Shown here in pieces: positions 1-8,268 of a stretch of DNA of 64,000 nucleotides. How positions within the stretch are numbered: the first letter of the stretch is position 1; each line of letters starts with the position of its first letter. The notes beneath the pieces were generated by a model, which saw only the letters and a program-made list of their open reading frames with translations, was not told the DNA's origin and did not search any database. This DNA is from JASLZO01 sp965247995. GTDB taxonomy: Bacteria; Chloroflexota; Dehalococcoidia; UBA6926. The position numbers and the translations under genes are program-made. Location: assembly GCA_965247995.1 (NCBI GenBank), contig OZ252041.1, positions 248,001-312,000 of the forward strand, written 5' to 3'.

Positions 1-1
1 G

Positions 2-160
2 AACGTCGCCGTGGCGCGCGGGACCGCCGCCTACGCTTCAGACCTCGTCGACAAGGTCAAAGGCTTCCGGTCAGCAGAGGCATTGGCGATCCTCGGAGGC
101 GCCGGCGCCAAAACCGCCGCCCAAGAGGTGGTCCACCTCGACAATCTCGCGCTCCTCTAG
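2..160 (+). CDS. proB: Glutamate 5-kinase, C-terminal PUA-domain fragment (5' end outside window)
   Basis: Only the last 52 codons are in the window, reading in the frame that ends at TAG 158-160. The tail has a run VARGTAAYAS, then KGFRSAEALAILG and an end HLDNLALL. This matches the PUA domain at the C-terminus of glutamate 5-kinase, where VARGL-N/Y-x-S and a closing H-R-D-N-L-V-L-L are typical. The enzyme phosphorylates glutamate in the first step of proline synthesis. The next gene is proA, the following step, which supports the call. The kinase domain itself is not visible. Confidence 0.85.
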   Translation, partial: NVAVARGTAAYASDLVDKVKGFRSAEALAILGGAGAKTAAQEVVHLDNLALL

Positions 161-255
161 CTTGTTCGGCCGACAGTCCACGGCCTATAGTGACGGCCCC
201 TCGCGAGCTTCGCACCCACGAAAACCGCTCTTTGAACCACCCCGAGGAACCACCG

Positions 256-1542
256 ATGGCTACAACCGTTGCGGGCATCTCCCGAGAGCTCCAAGAAAAA
301 GCAAGGGGAGCCAAGGTCGCCAGCCGCAGCCTCGCCCAGGTGGCGTCCAGCGACAAGAATGCAGCCCTCGCATCCATCGCCCACGCCCTCGAGGATCGCC
401 AGACGGAAGTGCTTGATGCGAATCGCACTGACTACGCGGAGGCGCGCGATGCTGGCCTGGACGAGGCGATGCTCGACCGCTTGCTGCTAAACGAGGAGCG
501 CATGGGCGCGATGGCGAGGGATGTCCGTTCCGTCGCATCACTCCCCGACCCCATCGGCGAAGTGCTGGAATCGCGCACCCTGCCGAACGGGCTCAGAATC
601 TCGCGACGGCGCGTGCCGCTGGGCGTGATCGCCGCGGTCTATGAGAGCCGGCCCAACGTCACGATCGATATCTCGGTCCTCTCCATCAAATCCGGGAACG
701 CCATAATCCTGCGCGGGGGGAAGGAAGCGATCCGTTCTAACACCGCCCTCGCCGGCCTCGTTCAGAATGCGGTCGCCGAGGCGGGCATTCCATCGGACGT
801 CGTGCAGGTCATCGAGTCGACGGACCGCGACATCGTCCTCCAGATGCTCCGCTATCACGGAGCGATCGACCTCCTCATTCCTCGAGGAGGCGCAGGGCTG
901 ATCGAGTTCGTCCGGGACAATGCTCTGATTCCCGTGGTTACTGGGGGGGTCGGCGTCTGTCACACATACGTCGATTACCCGGCCAACCTCGATGACGCCC
1001 TAAAGATCGCGTTCAATGCCAAGGTCCAACGTCCGACGGTTTGCAACGCTCTGGACACGCTGCTCGTACACTCGCGAGCCGCACAGGACCTGCTCCCGCG
1101 CCTCGCCGATTCTTGGGGGAAGGCTGGGGTCGAGATGCGTGCCGACGGCCGCGCGCTCGCGTTGATAGGGCCCGAGCCACCGGCAGCCGTTCAGGCCGCG
1201 TCAGAGGACGATTGGGGCCAGGAATTCCTTTCGCTTGTCGCGTCCGTAAAGGTGGTTGATTCCCTGGACGAGGCACTCGAACACATCGAGCGCTTCGGTT
1301 CGGGTCACTCCGAGGCGATTGTGACGGACGACCCAGCGCACGCCGCTCGCTTCCTGGACGAGGTCGACGCGGCCTGCGTGTATGTCAACGCCTCGACCCG
1401 GTTTACCGATGGCGCCGAGTTCGGCCTTGGGGCCGAAGTCGCGATCAGCACGAACAAGCTTCATGCACGGGGACCCATGGGGCTCAATGAACTCACCAGT
1501 TACAAATGGACCGTGGTCGGCGACGGGCACGTCCGACCCTGA
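256..1542 (+). CDS. proA: Gamma-glutamyl phosphate reductase
   Basis: ProA reduces gamma-glutamyl phosphate to glutamate-5-semialdehyde with NADPH, the second step of proline synthesis, in the cytoplasm. The 428-residue protein has the usual length and family blocks: VPLGVIAAVYESRPNVT, LRGGKEAIRSN, IPRGGAGLI, and the active-site cysteine in QRPTVCNALDTLLVH. The end (FGLGAEVAIST, RGPMGLNELTSYKW) is also typical. An upstream in-frame GTG at 190 exists, but ATG 256 follows a GAGGA Shine-Dalgarno at 245-249 and gives the normal N-terminus. It lies 95 bp after proB, so the two are probably co-transcribed. Confidence 0.96.
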   Translation: MATTVAGISRELQEKARGAKVASRSLAQVASSDKNAALASIAHALEDRQTEVLDANRTDYAEARDAGLDEAMLDRLLLNEERMGAMARDVRSVASLPDPIGEVLESRTLPNGLRISRRRVPLGVIAAVYESRPNVTIDISVLSIKSGNAIILRGGKEAIRSNTALAGLVQNAVAEAGIPSDVVQVIESTDRDIVLQMLRYHGAIDLLIPRGGAGLIEFVRDNALIPVVTGGVGVCHTYVDYPANLDDALKIAFNAKVQRPTVCNALDTLLVHSRAAQDLLPRLADSWGKAGVEMRADGRALALIGPEPPAAVQAASEDDWGQEFLSLVASVKVVDSLDEALEHIERFGSGHSEAIVTDDPAHAARFLDEVDAACVYVNASTRFTDGAEFGLGAEVAISTNKLHARGPMGLNELTSYKWTVVGDGHVRP

Positions 1543-1829
1543 CTCCAGCTCTGGGGACCCCGCTCCGCGCAAACTCTTCGAGAACGCGGAGGGCTCCGTC
1601 TCCTCCGGCATCAACCCTGACTGCGCAGGTATGGCAATCAGCCCCGGACGAGCCAAACTCCCGTTCGCTATCCTCACCGTGGAACGGCGATTGATGAACA
1701 AGAACGTTAAGCGAGTTGGCCTCGACGCTTTCTCATTCAGGGCCGATGCGTTGATCAATACGTGATGAATGTAAGCAATCAGGTCGCTCCTCTGCCACGG
1801 CATCCTGACCAACGCCCGCGGGGCCGCGC

Positions 1830-3125
1830 ATGGCCGGCCTCAACTGTGGGATGAACACCAGCCGGCGATCCACGCTGAAGCGTCCGATCCATGGGAGCGA
1901 AGCGGACCTCGCTTCCGCCTGGGAGGACCGCCGGATCCCTCAGCTCGGCCTGACCACGACAGCAGGGGTGGAGCTCACTGTCGCGGACCCAGGCCAAAAG
2001 AACACGGACAGCGGGCCAGACTTTATCGACGCCGTCATACGCTTTGGCGACGGGCCATTCGAACGAGGTCCAGTGGAGCTGCATCGACGACCATCGGACT
2101 GGCGCGCACATGGTCACGATTCGGATGGCGCTTACGCCGGGATCTTGCTTCACGTAGTCGGTGAGTCGATGGGCATGACTCAGCTGGCTGGGAGGCCGTT
2201 GTTGGAGCTCCCGACGCGGGCTCGGACACGGCGCTCAACGGGCATTGGCCAGGTATCCGGTCGCCAGCTGGAACGCCTGGGCGATGCACGGTTCGACGCG
2301 GAGGCCGCTCGCATCGAGGGGGACATCGCAGCCGTCGGTCCCGACCAAACCCTGTACGAGCGACTCCTGATGGCTCTTGGGTATTCGAAGAATCAGGATG
2401 GCTTTCGGGAATTGGCGCGGGCGATGCCGTTTGAATTCCTGCGTCAACACGCTACCGATGTCGGGAAGGCGTCAGAGGGCGAGCGACGTCTTGGAGGCTT
2501 GCTCTTCGGTACAGCCGGACTGCTGCCGTCGGCGAAGCTAACAGTCGGCCTCATCACACCGGACCAGTACGCGTTAGGACTCGAAGACGCTTGGCGGCGC
2601 TTGGGGGATGGATGGAAGCTGCCTGTTGGGACGTGGAGAACCTTCCGTGTCCGGCCCGATAACGCCCCCATCCGCAGGGTCGCAGCGGTAGTCGAGTTGG
2701 TGTCCGCTTGGTTGAACCAAGACTTGATCACCCGGTTGGCCGCCGCCGTCACGCAAAACGCTCCGCGACGCATCGCGCGGGCTGTCGTGAATGAGCTGAC
2801 GATCGAATCTCAGGGTTATTGGGCTCGACGCAGGCACTTCGGCGTAAGCCGGGCGGGCGGCCGCCCTGCTGCGTTAGTGGGACGGGGTCGCGCTCTGGAA
2901 ATGACGACGAACGTCGCACTGCCATTCTTGGCGGCCCTCGGGGATTGGCGCGGGGACCGATTGTTGGAAGAGGCCGCCCGCGCCGCCTATCGGGCGCTCC
3001 CGGCAGCGCCGGACAACGCTCTCGCCACATGGGCATTGGCGCGCTCATCGGGTCCAGGGAAGCCCCCGCGACTTTCCGCTCGCCAGCAGCAAGGATTGCT
3101 CCACTTGGCCAAAAAGCGCCTCTAG
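1830..3125 (+). CDS. DUF2851 family protein
   Basis: This 431-residue protein of unknown function matches DUF2851. The diagnostic N-terminal block is present: L-T-T-x-A-G-V-E-L, then PGQKNTDSGPDFIDAVIRFG, GPVELHRRPSDWRAHGH, and ILLHVV. Conserved Asp, His and Glu residues there suggest an enzyme, but no activity is established that I can name. The rest is helical, with no signal peptide or membrane segment. ATG 1830 and ATG 1851 are both possible starts and neither has a clear Shine-Dalgarno. The 287 bp upstream hold no gene I recognise. The family call is firm; the function is open. Confidence 0.85.
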   Translation: MAGLNCGMNTSRRSTLKRPIHGSEADLASAWEDRRIPQLGLTTTAGVELTVADPGQKNTDSGPDFIDAVIRFGDGPFERGPVELHRRPSDWRAHGHDSDGAYAGILLHVVGESMGMTQLAGRPLLELPTRARTRRSTGIGQVSGRQLERLGDARFDAEAARIEGDIAAVGPDQTLYERLLMALGYSKNQDGFRELARAMPFEFLRQHATDVGKASEGERRLGGLLFGTAGLLPSAKLTVGLITPDQYALGLEDAWRRLGDGWKLPVGTWRTFRVRPDNAPIRRVAAVVELVSAWLNQDLITRLAAAVTQNAPRRIARAVVNELTIESQGYWARRRHFGVSRAGGRPAALVGRGRALEMTTNVALPFLAALGDWRGDRLLEEAARAAYRALPAAPDNALATWALARSSGPGKPPRLSARQQQGLLHLAKKRL

Positions 3126-3168
3126 CCTGCACGCCGTGCGGGACCCTGACCCGTACCATGAGACAGAA

Positions 3169-3188
3169 ACGACGCACCTGCGCGTCGT
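3169..3188 (+). repeat. Inverted repeat upstream of fumC
   Basis: ACGACGC (3169-3175), a 6-nt spacer, and GCGTCGT (3182-3188) form a perfect 7-bp inverted repeat 21 bp before the fumC start. No T-run follows, so a terminator for the upstream gene is unlikely. It could be an mRNA hairpin just before the Shine-Dalgarno or a protein-binding site. Chance cannot be excluded at this GC content. Confidence 0.4.
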
Positions 3189-3209
3189 GGATAACACCTG
3201 GAGGAGTAG

Positions 3210-4613
3210 ATGAGAATCGAACATGATTCGATGGGCGAAATGGAGGTCCCCAAGGAGGCCATGTGGGGAGCCCAGACTCAGCGAGCAGTCCTGAACTTCC
3301 CAATCAGCGATCTCCGGTTTCCGCGCGCAATGATTCGGGCGCTTGGTCTCCTCAAACGAGCGGCCGCGGAGGTCAACCTCGAACTCGGACTGATCGATCA
3401 ACGAGTGGCCAAGGCGATCATCGAAGCGGCACAAGAGGTGGCCGATGGTCGGCTGGACGACCACTTTGTCGTGGACATCTTCCAGACCGGTTCAGGCACC
3501 TCGTCGAACATGAACGTGAACGAAGTGACTGCCAACCGAGCGACCCAGATCCTCGGCGGCGAAATCGGATCGCGCATGGTCCACCCAAACGATCACGTCA
3601 ACCTGGGCCAGTCGTCCAACGACATCATCCCAACAGCGATCCAACTCGCCGCCGCCCAAGGGATCCAGGACGACCTAATTCCTGCGATCGAGCGGTTGAC
3701 CGATGCACTGGCCAGCAAGGCCAGCGAGTTCATGCCTGTGGTGAAGACGGGTCGTACCCACCTCCAGGACGCAACGCCCATCCGCCTTGGACAGGAGTTT
3801 CTCGGGTACGTTGGGCAAATGGAGCGCGCCGTTCGTCGAGCCGGGCACGCACTTGAGGAACTCGCTGAGGTCCCGTTGGGAGGGACGGCGGTCGGTACCG
3901 GGATCAACGCTCATGCGGAATTCGCGCAACGCGTCTGCGACCGCGTGGCGGAGTTGACCAACGTCCCGATCCACGAGACATCGAACCATTTCCAGGCGCA
4001 GAGCACCCTCAACGCCCTCGTTGAGGCGAGCGGAGCAACCAACACGATCGCGGTGAGCATGCTGAAGATTGCGAACGACGTGCGGTGGCTAGGATCCGGT
4101 CCACGTGCGGGCATCGGTGAAGTCTCCCTGCCCGAGGTCCAACCTGGTTCGTCGATTATGCCGGGCAAGGTGAACCCAGTGATCGCAGAGTCCGTTTGCC
4201 AGGCCGCTGCCCAGGTGATCGGGAATCACGTGACGGTCACGATCGCCGACGCGCAAGGCAGCAACTTCCAACTGAACGTCATGATGCCCGTCGCCGCCTA
4301 CAACTTGCTCCAATCCATTTCATTGCTGGCGGCCGAGGCCGATAACTTCCGGCTGCAGTGCGTCGACGGAATCCAAGCGACCGAGCGCGGCAGCCAGTTG
4401 GTCGAACAGGGCTTAGCGATCTGCACCGCCCTAGCCCCAGTCATCGGATACGACGCGGCGGCGGCGATTGCGAAGGAGGCTGCCGGCACCGGTGAGACGG
4501 TACGGCAAGTGGCGCGACGCAAGACCGAGCTCGGCGAGGACGAGCTCGAACGGATCCTCGATCCCGCAGTCATGACCGAACCCGGCTTCAGCGGAGGGAG
4601 CGGAGGCGGCTAA
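3210..4613 (+). CDS. fumC: Fumarate hydratase, class II
   Basis: FumC interconverts fumarate and malate in the TCA cycle and is iron-independent, unlike class I enzymes. At 467 residues it has the family length and signatures: GSGTSSNMNVNEV, the HPNDHVN-GQSSND block, TGRTHLQDATPI, and the GSSIMPGKVNP signature containing the catalytic serine loop. ATG 3210 follows a strong GGAGGAG Shine-Dalgarno (about 3200-3206). No other TCA genes flank it. Adenylosuccinate lyase and aspartase are relatives, but the N-terminal HDSMGEMEVP start and the SSNMN block favour fumarase. The very end is a Gly/Ser-rich tail (GGSGGG). Confidence 0.95.
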   Translation: MRIEHDSMGEMEVPKEAMWGAQTQRAVLNFPISDLRFPRAMIRALGLLKRAAAEVNLELGLIDQRVAKAIIEAAQEVADGRLDDHFVVDIFQTGSGTSSNMNVNEVTANRATQILGGEIGSRMVHPNDHVNLGQSSNDIIPTAIQLAAAQGIQDDLIPAIERLTDALASKASEFMPVVKTGRTHLQDATPIRLGQEFLGYVGQMERAVRRAGHALEELAEVPLGGTAVGTGINAHAEFAQRVCDRVAELTNVPIHETSNHFQAQSTLNALVEASGATNTIAVSMLKIANDVRWLGSGPRAGIGEVSLPEVQPGSSIMPGKVNPVIAESVCQAAAQVIGNHVTVTIADAQGSNFQLNVMMPVAAYNLLQSISLLAAEADNFRLQCVDGIQATERGSQLVEQGLAICTALAPVIGYDAAAAIAKEAAGTGETVRQVARRKTELGEDELERILDPAVMTEPGFSGGSGGG

Positions 4614-4636
4614 ACAAGTAGCCGCGTTCGGTAGGA

Positions 4637-4642
4637 TAGAAT
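4637..4642 (+). promoter_or_regulatory. Candidate -10 element before the suf genes
   Basis: TAGAAT at 4637-4642 differs from TATAAT at one base and lies 7 bp before ATG 4649. No good -35 hexamer is seen 16-18 bp upstream. The spacing would place the transcript start at or very near ATG 4649, giving a leaderless message that begins with the 26-codon ORF. This is inference from position only. Confidence 0.4.
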
Positions 4643-4648
4643 CGACCT

Positions 4649-4729
4649 ATGGCATCCAACGCGCTCGAATCCCCGCTCATGTCCGCACGCCACGGCCGCC
4701 TTCCAGCACATCCGGTCTTGAGTCGATGA
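4649..4729 (+). CDS. Possible 26-residue leader peptide overlapping sufC
   Basis: ATG 4649 opens a 26-codon frame (MASNALESPLM...HPVLSR) whose TGA stop overlaps the sufC start as ATGA. sufC itself has no visible Shine-Dalgarno. Translational coupling from this frame would therefore explain how it is initiated. The peptide has no cysteine cluster and resembles no family I know. It may be a coupling leader or chance. Confidence 0.3.
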   Translation: MASNALESPLMSARHGRLPAHPVLSR

Positions 4730-5484
4730 CTGCCAACGAAACCATCCTCACGGTCGATGACCTGCGCGTCGAGGTCGATGGCAAACAGATCCTCAATGGG
4801 GTCACGCTCTCATTGCCGCGCGGAGAGATCCACGCTGTTATGGGCCCGAACGGTTCTGGGAAGAGCACGTTCGCCAACACACTCATGGGGCATCCGCGGT
4901 ACACGATCACCCACGGGTCCGTGGTGTTCAAGGGAGAGAACGTGACCGGTACGCTGCCGGAAATCCGGTCGCGGGCGGGTATGTTCCTCGCGAGTCAATA
5001 CCCGACGGAAATCGCTGGGGTCACGTTGATCAATTTCCTGCGGCAGATGGTCAACGCGCGGCGCGAGGACGAGATGCCGCTGGTCGAGTTCAGGCAGATG
5101 GTGAACGACCGCATGGACGCGATCGGCATGGACCGGGGCTTCGGGGTCCGGTACGTGAACGAAGGGTTCTCTGGTGGAGAAAAGAAACGCAGCGAAATCC
5201 TCCAAATGGCGATCCTCCAGCCAGAGTTAGCGATTCTGGACGAGACTGACTCCGGGCTCGACATCGACGCCCTTCGGGTCGTTTCGGAGGGGATTAACAA
5301 CGTCATTCACCCTGGAATGGCAGTGCTTTTGATTACCCACTACACGCGGATCCTTAACTACATACAACCTGATGTCGTGCACGTCATGATGGATGGCCAG
5401 ATCGTGCGGTCCGGTGGGAAAGACCTGGCGGACGACCTCGAGACCCATGGCTACAACATCATTCGACAAGAAACCGCGTCGTAG
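4726..5484 (+). CDS. sufC: Fe-S cluster assembly ATPase SufC
   Basis: SufC is the cytosolic ABC-type ATPase of the SUF system. It normally works in a SufBCD scaffold complex that builds Fe-S clusters. The 252-residue protein shows Walker A GPNGSGKST, the signature FSGGEKKRSE, Walker B LAILDETDSGLD, and the switch histidine in LLITHYTRIL, all in SufC-type context. Its stop is 20 bp before sufS. sufB and sufD, the usual neighbours and partners, are not between sufC and sufS or anywhere else in the window. They must be elsewhere if the scaffold is made. Confidence 0.95.
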   Translation: MTANETILTVDDLRVEVDGKQILNGVTLSLPRGEIHAVMGPNGSGKSTFANTLMGHPRYTITHGSVVFKGENVTGTLPEIRSRAGMFLASQYPTEIAGVTLINFLRQMVNARREDEMPLVEFRQMVNDRMDAIGMDRGFGVRYVNEGFSGGEKKRSEILQMAILQPELAILDETDSGLDIDALRVVSEGINNVIHPGMAVLLITHYTRILNYIQPDVVHVMMDGQIVRSGGKDLADDLETHGYNIIRQETAS

Positions 5485-5504
5485 CACGGTCTATCCAACC
5501 GACA

Positions 5505-6776
5505 ATGCCTGACGACGGCGTGGGACGACCCAAGGGTCTCGACGTTCAGGCTATCCGCCAGGACTTCCCCATCCTCGGGCGCATTGTCCGCGGGCACCCT
5601 TTGACGTACCTGGATAGCAACGCGACGTCTCAGAAACCGGAGGTGGTGATCCAGGCGCTCGCGGACTTCTACCGGACCAGTAACGCCAACGTTCACCGCG
5701 GTGTCTACAGCCTGAGCGAGGAATCGACCGCGGCCTATGAATCGACTCGGGAGAAGGTGGCCCGGTTCATTGGCGCGGGAACCAGCGAGCAAATCGTCTT
5801 CACGCGGAACACCACTGAGTCGTTGAATCTCATCGTACAAGCGTGGGGCCGTACGAACCTCACCGAGGGCGACGAGGTCCTCATCACGCTCATGGAGCAT
5901 CACTCGAACATCGTGCCGTGGCAGATGGTGTGCAACGAGACCGGCGCGGTCTTGAGATACGTGCCATTGAATGCGGACGGGACGCTGGACCTCTCGAATC
6001 TCGACAGTTTCCTGACCCCGAAAACCAAGGTGTTCAGCTTTACGCACATGTCGAACGTCCTTGGCACGATCAATCCGGTTCGCGCGCTCGTTCAACGCGC
6101 CCACCAGGTAGGGGCCATAGCGGTCGTAGACGGCGCCCAGGGGGCGCCCCATCTGAGCGTCGACGTGATCGAGCTAGACGTCGACTTCTATGCGTTTTCG
6201 GCACACAAGATGCTCGGACCGACGGGCGTGGGTATCCTCTACGGAAAAGCGGATCTCCTCGCGGAGATGCCCCCATGGTTAGGCGGCGGCGAGATGATCG
6301 GGGAGGTCCGGCTGGACGGGTTCACCTGGAGGGACCCACCGCTCAAGTTCGAAGCCGGCACGCCGAACTACGCGGATGTGGCAGCGTTCGGCACCGCCCT
6401 TGATTACCTGACGGCACTGGGGATGGAGAACGTCCGACAGCACGAGATCGACATCACCTCATACGCTCTGGACGAGATCAAGAAGCTTGGGGACGGAATC
6501 ACGGTGTTCGGACCCACCGACCTCGACGTTCGGGGCGGAGCAATCTCGTTCGCGATGGATGACGTTCATCCTCACGACATCGCTCAGGTCATGGATTGGG
6601 AGGCAATCTGCATCCGAGCGGGTCACCACTGCGCGCAGCCCCTGATGCGCCACCTCCAAGTTCCGGCAACAGCGCGTGCAAGCTTCTACGTGTATAACAC
6701 GGAAGAAGATGTCGATATCTTCGTCGACAACTTGAAGAAGGTTGGTGAGTACTTCAGCAATGACCGGCGGTCCTGA
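5505..6776 (+). CDS. sufS: Cysteine desulfurase SufS
   Basis: This PLP enzyme takes sulfur from cysteine, as a persulfide on its own cysteine, and passes it to SufU. The 423-residue protein has the class V aminotransferase fold with a PLP lysine in AFSAHKMLGPTGVG, the cofactor histidine in LMEHHSN, and the catalytic cysteine in RAGHHCAQPLM, placed as in group II (SufS) enzymes. It lies between sufC and sufU and overlaps sufU by 17 bp. The ATG has no clear Shine-Dalgarno, but the N-terminus (VQAIRQDFPIL) is normal for the family. Confidence 0.96.
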   Translation: MPDDGVGRPKGLDVQAIRQDFPILGRIVRGHPLTYLDSNATSQKPEVVIQALADFYRTSNANVHRGVYSLSEESTAAYESTREKVARFIGAGTSEQIVFTRNTTESLNLIVQAWGRTNLTEGDEVLITLMEHHSNIVPWQMVCNETGAVLRYVPLNADGTLDLSNLDSFLTPKTKVFSFTHMSNVLGTINPVRALVQRAHQVGAIAVVDGAQGAPHLSVDVIELDVDFYAFSAHKMLGPTGVGILYGKADLLAEMPPWLGGGEMIGEVRLDGFTWRDPPLKFEAGTPNYADVAAFGTALDYLTALGMENVRQHEIDITSYALDEIKKLGDGITVFGPTDLDVRGGAISFAMDDVHPHDIAQVMDWEAICIRAGHHCAQPLMRHLQVPATARASFYVYNTEEDVDIFVDNLKKVGEYFSNDRRS

Positions 6777-7200
6777 ACCCGCGTTCGACGAGCTCTATCG
6801 CGACCTGATCCTCGACCACTACCGCGCGCCGCGGAATCGCAGGTCGATCATCGAGCCCGACATCGATCTCACCCAACACAACCCGGTGTGCGGCGACGAG
6901 ATCCAGATCACCGCGCACGTGCACGATGGGCGTTTGGTGGACATTGGTTTCGTCGGCCAGGGTTGCTCGATCTCGCAGGCATCGGCCTCGATGATGACTG
7001 AGGCGGTCAAGGGTATGCCGCTGCAGGATGCCGACCGCACGGCGGCGCTCTTCCGCAGCATGGTGAGGGGCGAGTCCGACGGCGATTCGGCTCTCGGCGA
7101 TCTGATTTCGCTTCAGGGAGTATCCAAGTACCCGATCCGCGTGAAGTGTGCCGTGCTCGCGTGGGATACGTTGCAGAAAGGCCTTGAAGGCGTCTCGTAG
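6760..7200 (+). CDS. sufU: Zinc-dependent sulfurtransferase SufU
   Basis: SufU accepts persulfide sulfur from SufS by zinc-ligand exchange and delivers it to the Fe-S scaffold. The 146-residue protein has the zinc ligands of the family: Cys and Asp in NPVCGDEI, Cys in GQGCSISQASAS, and Cys in VKCAVLAW. The insert between the second and third cysteines, characteristic of SufU compared with IscU, is present (MVRGESDGDSAL). ATG 6760 is preferred over in-frame TTG 6742 and GTG 6745 because it gives the usual short N-terminus. It overlaps sufS and ends 9 bp from the convergent holB. Confidence 0.95.
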   Translation: MTGGPEPAFDELYRDLILDHYRAPRNRRSIIEPDIDLTQHNPVCGDEIQITAHVHDGRLVDIGFVGQGCSISQASASMMTEAVKGMPLQDADRTAALFRSMVRGESDGDSALGDLISLQGVSKYPIRVKCAVLAWDTLQKGLEGVS

Positions 7201-7209
7201 TCTGGGCTC

Positions 7210-8229
7210 TCAGTCGTGGGCGTTGGTGCTCGACGGCGCGCCGGGTTCCAACTCTACGAAGGGGCATTTGAGCACGAGCGCCTCCATCGCCAACCGTGGG
7301 TTGGCGTTCCGGCGCAGCGCTTCCATCGTCGATTGAACGGACGCAAGCGCGTCCCGGGCAGCCTGTACCCCGACACCGGCAAGACCTTCATCGTTAATTA
7401 CCGCGCCCGCGAGGGGCGCAGCTACGCCGCTCTCCCGCAAAAGCACGACTCGCCATAGCGCTTCCCAGAGGCTCAGACGTGATAACAACGTCTCCCGATT
7501 CCGGTTGAACCCGTCCGAGAGTCGCCCCGCGAGCTTCAACCGGTCACCCGTCCGCATGGAGACGAGCGCGATAAGGTTATCCCGGGCCTCTCGGAATTCG
7601 TCCTCGATCGTTGGATCGTCAGCCATCGACCGCGCGAAACCAATCCTGCCGCCTGACATCCGGGCGAAACTGCTGGCTGCCTCGGCATCGAGCCCGTCCG
7701 CAACCATGGCCGCTTCCACCTCGCGAAAAGGGACCGGGCGGAGGCGGAGAGTCTGGCACCTGGACCGGATGGTCTCCGGGACGAGGTCCTCGTTCGACGT
7801 CGTCATGACAAACGTGCCTTTGTCCGGCGGTTCCTCCAGCAACTTCAGCAGGGCGTTGGCGGCCTCAGCAGTCATCGCCTCTACACCTTCGATGACAAAG
7901 ACACGTGTGTGACCTTCGAACGGTTCGAGGCTCGCTGCAGACTTGAGGTCTCTGACCTCGTCGATCCCGATGGTCAAGCTGGCGCCCGAGGGGACGAGTT
8001 GGGCGTAATCCGCGTGAATCCCCGTGGCTACGCGCGAGCAGGGACGGCATGATCCGCACGGCCGGTCGCTGTTGTCGCAGAGCAGAGCCTGTGCCAACTC
8101 GCGAGCGAGCGATTCCACGCCAACACCGTCCGGCCCGCAGAGCAGGTACGACGGCGCCACGCGGCCCGCGCTCAGTGACAGGTCCAAGAAGTTGGAAACG
8201 CGCCGGTCGACCGGTGTTCGCCACGTCAC
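7210..8229 (-). CDS. holB: DNA polymerase III, delta-prime subunit
   Basis: Delta-prime is part of the clamp loader that places the sliding clamp on DNA. The 339-residue AAA+ protein has a zinc module with cysteines in CDNSDRPCGSCRPCSR, LKLLEEPP, and the SRC motif (IRSRCQTLRL). Its Walker A is degenerate (GPDGVGVES, no lysine). This fits delta-prime, which need not hydrolyse ATP, and argues against DnaX. The GTG start at 8229 has GGAGGAT 8 nt upstream. It follows lysA on the same strand with a 39-bp gap and converges on sufU. Confidence 0.9.
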   Translation of the reverse strand: MTWRTPVDRRVSNFLDLSLSAGRVAPSYLLCGPDGVGVESLARELAQALLCDNSDRPCGSCRPCSRVATGIHADYAQLVPSGASLTIGIDEVRDLKSAASLEPFEGHTRVFVIEGVEAMTAEAANALLKLLEEPPDKGTFVMTTSNEDLVPETIRSRCQTLRLRPVPFREVEAAMVADGLDAEAASSFARMSGGRIGFARSMADDPTIEDEFREARDNLIALVSMRTGDRLKLAGRLSDGFNRNRETLLSRLSLWEALWRVVLLRESGVAAPLAGAVINDEGLAGVGVQAARDALASVQSTMEALRRNANPRLAMEALVLKCPFVELEPGAPSSTNAHD

Positions 8230-8268
8230 CGCTGATGATCCTCCACCGGGGGACCGCCGCCGGCCTGA

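Noticed and set aside
1382..1765. Open frame overlapping the end of proA and the following gap
   Set aside because: It is mostly an out-of-frame shadow of proA, and its product has no recognisable feature.
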